Part shown: positions 8,441 through 18,700 of the stretch, one piece after another
Position numbering within the stretch: the stretch's first letter is position 1
Layout of the letters: the number at the start of each line of letters is the position of its first letter
Origin: Pelagophyceae sp. CCMP2097
Taxonomy: Eukaryota > Sar > Pelagophyceae
NCBI GenBank assembly: GCA_026770575.1
Contig: MU657205.1
Span: 47,634-70,402 of the forward strand
Direction of reading: 5' to 3'
Length of the DNA stretch: 22,769 bases
Notes under the pieces: model-generated
Seen by the model: only the letters and a program-made list of their open reading frames with translations
What the model was told of the DNA's origin: nothing
Databases searched by the model: none
Position numbers and translations under genes: made by a program

Positions 8441-9631
8441 TACTGTCCACGTTTAGGGAATTGTGGTAGTCGGGGCTTGCTTCGCGCGACCGCACGCTGA
8501 TAGGGGCAGTCCGGCGGGAATGCAATCGTGCTTCGCGGGCAGCACGTCGCCCCCGATGAATAGCCCCCCCCGCGGTCCGGGCGGCCTCGGCGAGGGTCAC
8601 TGCCGCCGGGGGCAAAGGGTGCCTTGGAAGCCGTCTCGAGCATCGGCGGCCAAGCGTCGCGGCGATTGAAACGGATGGTGCTTTTAAGAGAGCATCGGCG
8701 AGGCGCCGGGAGTCGCTCTGCCGTAAAGGGAGAGGCGGAAGAAGAGCATACGGCAGACGTCACCGTAGCCGCCGCTGGACGTCGGGCTCGCGGACGGCCT
8801 CGGGCCCGTCCTTCCCCTGACCGCGCGCGCCGACTGCCGCGCCCGGGACCGGCGAGACGAGCCCGCCGGGGCGCGGGCGCTCATCTTGCAGCGTCGTCGG
8901 CGGCGTGCGGCCGCCGCCGTTGTGGTGGGAATGAGCAGAAGCCCGAGTCTAGGCATCTTCACTGCGCCCGAGCGTACGACTCCGAGGAGCGAGGGAGTCA
9001 AAGTGTGGCCGTACATTATCGGGTGCCGTGGAGACGATGCCTCTGGAGCTGGTGCGGCCGGGAGAGACAGTCCGTGGCGGCTCGCGTCCGGCAACCATCC
9101 GGTGCGACGTCGTCCGGCGGAGAGACGGTGCCGCACGTCGGCGCGGTGTCGTGGCCGCCGCCCGGCGGCCGCTCCACCGCCGCGCGCGAAATGTCGGAGC
9201 ACCCGCCGTCGAGCCGCTGCCGTTACCGGTATGCCGCGGCGCGTGCGTCCGTGCGCCACCGACGACGTCGACGTTGGAGATGCTCCTCGTCAGTCGCCGG
9301 CGCCGGCGTCGACGGCGCAGCGGTCCGATGCGGCGCCTCGCTGGCCCGCGGCGGCCGCGGCTCGCCTCTCGGCGGCGTCCCTGCGTCCGTCGCACGTCGG
9401 TTGTCTCGCCTCGCGAGCCTCGCCGCCGCTCAGGAGGATGACCGTGCGTCGCGACCAGCGGCCGCGACGGTGGCCGTAGACGAGGCAGCTCCAAAGGATC
9501 GCCGAACGACGCGCAGTCGTCGAACGACGCGCAGTCGTCGAAGACGTCGAAGAGGACGGCTCGGGCCGAGTCCGACTCGTCGACGGGAACCGCACGGGGG
9601 TCGGCGGGCGGGCCTTGCGCGGCCCTTCGGC
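8441..9631. other. GC-rich stretch, no gene recognised
   Basis: Very GC-rich DNA in which several frames on both strands are open at once. I could not find a frame with domain-like hydrophobic patterning or a splice chain to a known protein. A 17-bp tandem duplication (CGAACGACGCGCAGTCG, about 9504-9540) is present. The 3' untranslated region of the minus-strand gene ending at 9632 should begin here. Confidence 0.5.
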
Positions 9632-12562
9632 TCAGGCGGCGAGGAGCGCAACGCATTTGGCGAGCATGAGCTTTGCGTCGATGGCGGCGAGGCCTTGTTC
9701 ATCGACGAGGCTGGAAAGCTGCGCGCGCCGAAGCAGCGCCGCGCACCGTGGTGCCTATCGCCGACGCGCGTCGGAAACAGCCGCCGTTGCAACAGATTTG
9801 GAGCCCGGATTCGGAGGCCGGCTGGGACGAAAACGCTTCGACTGACTCGAAAAGACTTCGACTGACACGAAAAGACTGGCTCGAAACCCGCCCAACATGG
9901 GACTCACTGGTTGTATCGCCGGCGTGTACATCGGCGCTCCTGGCCCGGCGATGAGCGTGCGCGCGACTGCGGCGGCGGCGCGGCGCCGCAGCGTGGTGGA
10001 GTGGAAGGAAGCCGATCTTCCAAGAGCATCCAAGATGCGCGTCGTGCCCTGGACGCCCTCGTGCCCACGAGCCACCTCGAGCACCGCGTCGAGCGCCGCC
10101 CGTGAAGAGACGCAGGCGGAAACGAGGACGACATCGTCGAGCGCCTTGAGGAGTGGGCGGTTTTCCAAGGAATTGGACGGCAATTCCAAGGTATTCGACG
10201 GTATTCGATTGTATCGGACGTCACTCGCTCTTGAAGCACGCTTTTCCCCGCGTCTGGCGGCTTCCGATTCCGGAGCTCACCCCGGCGCGGATCGCTCACG
10301 CCTCTGGAAGCACCTTCTCGTGCCTCGATGCAGTTTGCAGAAATTCATCGACGCGGTAGATAGCGAGCCACCGCGCAAAACGCCGCACGTCCGCGACGAG
10401 CCGGTCGCTCACGCCCGCGGCGACAAGGGACGTCTTCGGGCCATCCGGGGCGGATGGGGCGGCGCCCTCTGACGCCGCCGCGCCGCCGCCCGGCGGCGTC
10501 AGAGGCGGCGGCGGCGGGACGCAGACGATGCGGCCGTCCAAAATCCGCGCGTGGTGCCGCGCGTAGCCGAGCTGCAGCACGGCCGTGACCAAGCGCGAGA
10601 CCTGCGGTGGGCGTAGACTGTTTGAAAACGACGGTTTGACAGCGACATTCCGAAAACGACAGTTTGACAGCGAGGCCAAGCCGCGAGAAGCAAGTGTGCA
10701 CACGCACCTGGTGCTCCAGCTGCGCTGCGTCGGCGTGGAGGGCGTCGCTGAGGCCCGCGTCGACGTCGGCGCTGCGGAGCCACGCTTCCACGCGGGCCAT
10801 GGTCCCGCGCGTTGGCAAGATGCCCTCGCGCATGTGGACCTCCAAGACCGCCTAAAGCGCGCATCACATGCAGACGTGCGTCAGGCGTCTGTCAACAATG
10901 GGATGTCAAGAATGTCGGGAATTCGTCAACAATGCGGTCAACAATGCGGTCAACAATGCAGACGTGCGTCACAAAAACAAGCACGCACGTTGGCCCTCGC
11001 GCACTGGTCCGCAAACGCAAACGCGCCGCCGCGCGCGTCGAGCGCGTTTAGGAGGCCGTCGGCGCGGCAGCACGCGTCGTCGTCGACGGTGAAGCACTCT
11101 ATGGTGGGTTCCTCCCCTTGGTCAGAGCTCATCGAGCTTGCACTGTCGTCGTCGCTCTCCGAATCCAGCGAAGAAGACGGCCCAGGATGCAGCGCGGACC
11201 AGCCGCGAGCGACGTCGACCAAAGACGTCACGCGCTCGCTGTACGCCTCGGCCGCCGGGTGCGACGCTGGCGGGTGCAAAGACAAGTGCGCCGGCAATTT
11301 CCAGGCGCAAAACACGTTGCGGTGGCGCGCGTGAAACGCTTGCCGCACGCGGCGCGCGGTTCGATTCGGCGAGTCGCCGCCGTCGTCGTCGTCAGATGCG
11401 TCGTCTTCGCTGAAGTCTTCGCCTCCGTTGGCAAATGAGTTGGCAAACGAACCGTTGGCAAACGAAACGTTGCCAAAGTTGTCGTCGCCCGGCGCGCCCT
11501 CGTGCGCCGCAGGAGGCGGCGAAACGCGTTCGTCGCCAAAACCAGAAAGGCGTTTGTCGCCAAAAATCGGTCGCATCGGCGGCGCCGAGGCGGACCGAGC
11601 GTGCGTGACTTGGAAACGCTCGCCCGGTGACTTTTGGAAACGGTCGCCACGGTCGCTGAGTTCGCCGACCCTGTCTTCCTCGTCCAAGCGCGCCGCGGGC
11701 CGCCTTGCGGCGGCGTCGGCGCAGCGCCTCGGGAGCGCCTCGACGGTCGCGTCCCGACGATGCGCCGCCGCTTTCGCCCGCTCGCGCCGCAAACGCCGCC
11801 CCGTCGAACGAACGGTCGGTGCAGCCTGCGCCGGCGGTAAGGCTACCAGCGCCGCAGATGAAGCCGCCGCATTTGACGCGTCCTGGGCCGTCGGAGCGTC
11901 GCCCGCGCCTTTGCCCTGGAGCGCTTGGTCGAGCGGCGAAGCGTGCGCTGCATCTTCGTGGAGCGGCGCTGCGTCGTGGGGCGGGGCTTCCAGCGCCGTG
12001 AAGCTGTGGAGCGACGCCGCGTCGCCACCATCGCTGAAACCTGAAGCGGCGCGTGACGCGTCAAAAGGCGCTCTGCGGGGCGTGCGCACCGTCGTCGTCG
12101 TCGTCGTCGTCCGCGGCGGTGTCGGTTTCGACGGCGGCGTGCGCTGCTCGCTTTGCGGGGCGGGCGTTGCGAAATGAAAAGTCGGCGTAGTGTGTTCGGA
12201 GAGTCGGGTCCGCCGAGGCTTCGAGCGCCGCGTCGACGACCAGCTACGGGCGCCGTCGGCAAAGGGGAGCGTCAACGAGGCGGGAGCGGCGGCGCTGGCC
12301 GCCGCGCCGGCGCGTCGCCCGAAAACGGGGGCCTCTCGAAGGGTCGTCGACCATAGTCCCACGCTCTCGAAGGGTTGTCGACCCCCTCTCGAAGGTCTTC
12401 GTCCCCCTCTGGAGAGGTCGGCTTGGGACGTACCTCCCACAGTTGCTGCTGGACCGTCTCCGTAAGTAAAGCCCTTACAACGTCTTTCATCTCTTCCACG
12501 TTCGACGCCCCGCCGACCAGCGCGCGGCCCAGCGCCAGCGCGAAAGCCCCGTCGTCGATCAT
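9632..12562 (-). CDS. Uncharacterised 708-residue protein, seven exons
   Basis: Exons on the minus strand: 12562-12434, 12243-12090, 12040-10989, 10851-10708, 10601-10314, 10144-9908 and 9754-9632. Phases agree at every join and the total is 708 codons plus stop. I do not recognise the family. Residues 1-80 look helical and ordered (VEEMKDVVRALLTETVQQQL; DAALEASADPTLRTHYADF). Seven aspartates end exon 2. Exon 3 (about 95-445) is mostly disordered and acidic, with SFANGSFANSFANG repeats and a more ordered island around VRQAFHARHRNVFCAWKLP. Exons 4-7 (446-708) are again helix-rich, in places like ARM/HEAT repeats (ALDDVVLVSACVSSRAALDA), interrupted by a proline/glycine loop. Donors include GTGCGT twice, GTGAGT and GTACGT; GTGCTT in intron 5 is weakest. 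No signal peptide or membrane span is seen. It is transcribed away from PRORP. Confidence 0.75.
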
Positions 12563-12758
12563 CACCGCGCGGCCCGCGCTGCCGCGCCGGATTCAAAACG
12601 CTCTCCGAAATCGGGAAACCCAGCTTTTTCGGAATCAAATCCCGCCTTAGTCGCGATTCCGTATCGCCGGCCTCGTTTCCATTCCGCGATTTTAGAAGCC
12701 GAGTCGACGAGCTGTTCCCCTCAGCTTGACAAGTGCACTGCCAAAGCCACCGCAAAGC
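12563..12758. promoter_or_regulatory. Divergent promoter between PRORP and the 708-residue gene
   Basis: Only 196 bp separate the two ATG codons. The interval is less GC-rich than the coding DNA and contains repeated GGAATC/GATTCC and CGCGATT words (for example near 12604, 12650 and 12681). No TATA box is evident. Head-to-head placement at this spacing implies shared regulatory sequence; the words themselves are unproven. Confidence 0.6.
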
Positions 12759-15700
12759 ATGTCGGGGCGCGGGATTGGCGGCGGCGGCGGCGGTGCGTTT
12801 GATCGTTGTGGATGACATTGTCGACTCCACTGGATGACACCCCTCGACTCCACTGGATGACACCCCTGCCGACCCACTGAACGACGCCCACGCAGGTGGC
12901 CGCGGCGGCGGCGGCAAGGGCAAGGGCGGCGGCAAGGGCGCCAAGCGGCCGTTTCCCAACGACGGCCACTACGGGCCCTCGTCGGGTAAGCAAGGCGTGC
13001 GGGGCCTCGTGCTCTGTCGACGCGTCGATGCTTGCCGGGCCTCTGGCGCCTCGCTTCGCCTATACGCGTCCCTAGGCGGCGGCGGCAAGGGCAAGGGCGG
13101 CTTCAAGAAGCGCAAGCATGACGGCCAGGGGGCGGACGAGCAGACCTTTGTGCGGGAGATCCACGCACATACCCGCGTCATCGACGCAGCCGGCAATCGC
13201 AGTCAAGGGCGGCAGACGAAGTCGCGGACAACGAGAGCGCAGTCGCGGACGACGAGAGCGCAGTATGGCCACGCAGCCGTGAGAGTTGCGACGCAGCCGG
13301 GAGGCCCGGGGCCCCACCTTGAAAGGCCCCTTGAAAGGCTTGCGGAGCCTCGCCCGCCCCCTCCGCTTCCCAACCTCTTGCTTTAGTCCTGCTGCAAGAC
13401 GAACGACTTCTTCGGGGCGATGAAGTGCTACAAAGCGGCGCGGAAGAAGGACGTAAAACCCGAACTCCACGTGTACAACTCTCTCATCGCGCTCTGCTCC
13501 GGCATCGTTTACAGCCGCGTCTCGGAACAGACAAAGTACCGGCATGCATCCCCGAGCTGAAAGGGCCGCGAAAGAGCGGGCGGCGCCACGGCGGCGCCAA
13601 AAGCCGCAGCGGGTGCCAGAGGGTCCTACCGCCTACGCCCACCGCCCGAGAGGGTCCCACCGCCTACGCCCCTTCCGCGTAGGCGAACCGCAACTCGCGC
13701 GACGCTCCCAAGGGCCTCGCCTGGAGCGAGTCTGCCGCGCTCCAAGCGGAGACGCCCCTCCAAGCTGAGACGCCCAAGCCCAAGGTTGAGGCGGCCGTGG
13801 GTGCTGAGGCGGGTAAAGAGGCCGACGCGGGCGAGGAGGCCGTCAAGGACGACGCGGCTGGCAAGGACGTGGTCCAGAACGGCGCCGTCGGGGAGGTCAG
13901 CGAGGTCAAAACTGCGGACGTGGCCGAGGGTGCGGAAGAGGCCAAGGAAGAGGCCAAGGACGGGGCTGATGACGCGGCAGGCAATGACGCCATGGACGTC
14001 GAGGCCGTCGAGGAGCCCGCAGAGCCCGCGGAGCCCGAAGTCGAGGAGCCGCCGGACCTTCGACCTTTGACGACGATTAAGCGCGAGGCCGCGTTTTCGC
14101 TTCTGGCGGACATGCGCGATCTCAAGATTGAAATTTCCGAAGCGGTCTACACCATGCTCATCCGCGTCTGCTCCGCAACTCGCAGCGTCGGTGGACATGA
14201 TTCGGAACGAACATGCATCGGAACGGGTTTTGTGGTTCAATTTCAGATCATTACGAGTGGCCCCTGGGCCCGATCGAGCGGACGGCGGTCCTCGAGGCGG
14301 CGGCCTTGCGACTGCCATTGCGACGGTCCTCGAGACGCCGCTCGAGACGATCTCCGAGACGATCTCCGAGACGGCCTCTTGACGGCCCCACGACCGTCTC
14401 GAGACGGCCTCGAGACGGTCCCAAGACGGTCCTTGAGGCGGCCCTCGAGATGGTCTCCGAGACGGCCTCTTGACGGTCCAAAGACCGCCTCGAGGCGGTC
14501 CTTGAGACGACCCTCGAGAGGGTCATTGAGGCGGTCCTCGAGACGGGCTCCGAAACGGCCTCTTGAGGGTCCCACGACCGCCTCGAGACGGCTTCAAGAT
14601 GGCCTCGAGACGGTCCTTAACAATCCTAGAGGGTCATTGAGGCGGTCCTCGAGGCGTTCTTGCGACGGTCCTGAAGACGGTCCTTGAGACGACCCTCGAG
14701 ACGGTCTCCGAGACGGCCTCTTGAGGGGCCCTTGACTGGCTCGTGACGGCCCTCGTGACGGCCTCAAGAAGGTCCTTGAGACGACCCTCGAGGCGGCCCT
14801 CGAGATGGTCTCCGAGACGGCCTCTTGACGGTCTCACGATCGCCTCGAGATGGTCGCGAGGCGGTCCCCGAGGTGGCCTCGAGACGGCCCCACGGTCCTT
14901 AAGACGGCCCCAAGACGGCCATTGAGACCGTTCCGGAGACGGCCACGGGGCGGTCTTCTAGACGGCCGCAAGACGGCCGTCGAGTCAGACGAGACGAGAC
15001 GGCCCTCGTGAAGGTCCTCGAGGCGGCCCTTGAGACGGCCCTTGAGACGCCCTCGAGGCGGCCCTTGAGACGGCCTTGATGCGGTCCTCAAGAAGACCCT
15101 CGAGGCACTTGCCTGCAAGTCGAAAAGACGATAATCTGGATTAAATCAAATTAAATTTGATGTAGCGTGTTTCTGAAAGGTGCAAATCCCCCGATGGGTC
15201 TCGAGGCAAGGCCGAAGAAGGAAACACCTTGGAAGGCGCCTCGCCCTCGCAAGGACCCCGAGGAGGCCCTGCAAGGCGCCTCGCACGGCCCCTTCTCCTC
15301 TGCGTCTGTGGAGCCACTTCAAGGGCTCCGCGTTCGGTCCTTTGGGCGGGCCTTGAAGCACGGGGCCTTGCGTGGCCGCAGGACGTGCTCGAAAAGGGCC
15401 CTTGTGCAAGAGGCCTCTGGGTGGTCCGTTGCTGGGACATGCCTCGCTCCTCGTACGGGCCCGTGCACGTACGAGTCCGCATGGGACCCATATTTCGGCG
15501 GCACAGATTGCCACAGCGAGTGGGCCAGTGAGAGCGGAGTTGCGGCCCCGGAAGGATCAGACCTCGGACGGCGCTTCCATGAGAACGTTGAAACCCGGGC
15601 GATGAGGCCAGACGCGAAGGAATCTGTGTGCTCGAGAACATCGATTAGGTGGACGACGCACCGATGGAAGCTTTTAGCATCCTCGACGCGATGAAGGCGT

Positions 15701-18700
15701 CGCCGTCGATGAAGTTGAAGCTCCGCACGTACTCGCCGCTGCTCAAGCTTTTATGCCGGCGCGGGGACGTCAAAGGTGCGTTTTGCGGGCATTTGTGATT
15801 GAAAGTGACCCGTACAAACGCGTGAAAGAGACGCTTTCAATGCTTCCTCAACGCCCCGCACGCAGGCGCCTTTGACCTGTACCAGGACGCGCGCGACGCG
15901 GCTGTGCAGCTGACGCAGGTGGAGTACGATGCGCTGGTGATGGCGTCTTCGGAGCACGTGGATTTGAAATACCGGGAGAAGGCTTTAACGGACTATTCTC
16001 TCGACGTGCACGTCCCCACGCAAGCCGCCCGGCCCGCAGTCAAGGCCTGCTTTCCTGACTGGGAGGCTAAGGATGGCGTCACCGTTTCGGAAAACGGCGT
16101 GTGCCCGAATTGTGCGTCGTTGCCGCATCGTGGGGACGCTCCGCACCCCGCTTCCCGCAGGCTCGCACCAGCTGCTGTCGATTGATCTGGAGGAGGCGGA
16201 GCGTCTGGAACTGCTGGAGCAAATCGGCTCGCTCGTCTCCGCCGTGGACGCGTCGAACCGCGAGATTGCGGCGCTGTCAGCGCGCCGCGCCGATTCTTGG
16301 CAAACCAACTCGGGGAGACTGGCAAAAGAACTCGACGAGACAACCCAGACCGCACCTGTTCCCGCGCCGGGACGCGGCGAGCACTTTTGAAAGGCATCGC
16401 CGGGGCCGGCCCTTGGAAGCCGAGCGAGACTTATGCAAGCCCCAAAGGCCGAGCTCTCAAAGCGGCCTCGCGGCCAACGAGCGGCATTTCTAAAACCCAG
16501 CGCCAGAGACGGAATGCGATTCGGGAATGCGATTCGGGCGCTGAACGCGGCTGGCACGGAGGTGGCCGGAGACGGTCCGACGGGGTCCGTCCATGGCCCC
16601 TCGAATGTCCCGTCCACGGTCGCGCGCGGCCCCTCGACGGCCGGAGACGGCTCCTCGACGGTCCTCCATGGTCCTCTGCGGCTCCTCCATGGTCCCATAC
16701 AACCCCGATGCGGCCTCTTGGTCAGACGGGGGCCGGAGACGATCCGAGGCGACCCCTCGACGGTCCCATAAATGGATCATCCAAAAGTCCCATCCAAAAG
16801 TCCCCTCGACGGTCCCTCGGCAGACCTTCTACAATCCTCGACGGCCCCCAGACGGCCCCGTGCGGCTGGCGTGGTCCGACAGGGGGGCCAAGACGATTCG
16901 ACGGCGGCCCGTCGACGCCCTCGACGGTCCTATGCGGCCCCTCGACTGCCCGATGTGCCCCCCCCGGAGGCGGACCCATTGGCGGACCCCGTGTCGTTTC
17001 CTTTGGCGGCCACGCGGTCCGACGGCGGCCGGAGACGGTTCGAGCGAGGCTCCGTTCGAGGGTCCGATATCGGCCCGCTCGACGGTCCGATATCGGCGCC
17101 CCCGCGCGGGCTCCACGGAGTTGCGACCGACGCCGCCGCGACTCCGCGGCGGGCCAGAGACGGCGGAGACGGTCTGATAAAGGCCCAAGAGACGAATGCT
17201 TCTACGTTCCTCGATGGACTCATCGATGGACTTCAAGACGGACCCGTTCGACGGTCCCGTTCGACGGTCCCGTTCCATGGTCCGACGCGGCCCCGCCACA
17301 TCTCCCGGAGACGGTGCCATAAAGACCCCGGAGTTTGCTCCTTATGCCTCGACGGACAGCCCGACGAGAGCGACGGTCCGGAGGCGGGCCCGTTGGCGGA
17401 CCCGAGACAATGCGATCCCGACTCAATGTCTTCGTACGCGCCGACGGGGGGGCGGAGACCCTCCAAGGTCCAAAGGGCCCCTCGACTGACCTTTTGCGGT
17501 CCGAAGGCGGTCCCGGTGACCCTTTGTTCGGAGAGTCCGAGGGGACACGCATAGGAAACTTAGAGGAAAACGTAGAGGAAACCTACATGAGTAGACCAAT
17601 AGAAACCAATAGTAAACCTATAGGTCGGAATCGGACCAGCAGATGTTGATGCGTCGCCGCGACACGCAGTGGGCCACGTTCAAGGCGTGGCTCGGGCAGC
17701 GCGAGCCGTTCGAGGTATGTGGATGTATTATTATTATTGTTATTTATTTATTATTTAATTAATAATAATAACAAATTAATAAATATAATATAATATTAAT
17801 TAATTAATATAAATATATGATTTTTAACTAATTGATCTTAAGACATCGTAGGTGGTCATCGACGGGGCCAACGTCGGCTTTTACAACCAAAACTACGCCG
17901 GCGCGGCCGAGACGGTCGACTTTCGCCAAATCGACGCCATATTGTCGCACTGCGTGGCGCTGGGGCGCCGCGCGTTGGTGGTCTTGCATCAGCGCCACCT
18001 CTTGGACGACCGCATGCCGCCGTACGCCAAGTCCATCGTGGCCAAGTGGCGCTCGGAAGGCCGGTTGAAAAGCCGCGCCATCAAGGGCAACCTGGAAACA
18101 CGGAAACGGCCCTTCAGAGACTGGGGATCTGGACGGTATTTCTACACGGCCCTTCGAAACGGCCGGACGGTCCCTCGAGGCCCTTCGAGGCGGCCCCTCT
18201 TGGAGGTCCCTCGAGACGGCCCCTCGAAACGGCCGGACGGTCCCTCGACAAGGTCGCTCGAGACGGTCCCTGGCGAAGGTCGCTCGAAGCGCTCCCCTGG
18301 ACAATCCGCGCCAAGGCCCCTCGAGACGGCTCCTCTAAACGGTGGCCGAGGCGGACCTTTTCGACGGCTGAAAGGCGTCTATGGCCCTTTCCGACGGTAA
18401 CCGGTCTCTCCCGAGGACCCTCTCCACGCTCCCTCAGCAAGGTCCCTCTAGACGGGCCGCGCCGGACCTTGCCGAAGGAGCTGAGTCGCGTGTGGGACGT
18501 TGCATGATGGGCTAGTGTCGGATGGGATGCCTTGTCTCAGGGACCTTGCCACGTGGACGGCGTCGCGGGGACGTCGCCTGATAGATGCCCTGTCAAAGGA
18601 CCTTGCCACGGGGCCCGTGTCACAAGGTTCTTGCAACAGGGACCGTGTCACGGGCCTTGTCGCAGGGACCTTTTTTGGGACGTCTATCACGGGGACCTTG

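Noticed and set aside
8624..9865. A 413-codon plus-strand frame
   Set aside because: Arg/Ala/Gly-rich with no domain, it overlaps open frames on the other strand, and its right end covers the last exon of the minus-strand gene.
11340..11380. A GGTTCGATTC motif like a tRNA T-loop
   Set aside because: The flanking bases cannot form the T stem, no acceptor stem is present, and it lies inside a coding exon.
10950..12959. One uninterrupted 669-residue protein on the minus strand
   Set aside because: Only its middle (exon 3, 10989-12040) looks real. Upstream it runs across the divergent promoter and PRORP exons 1-2, while better exons with ordered sequence exist in other frames.
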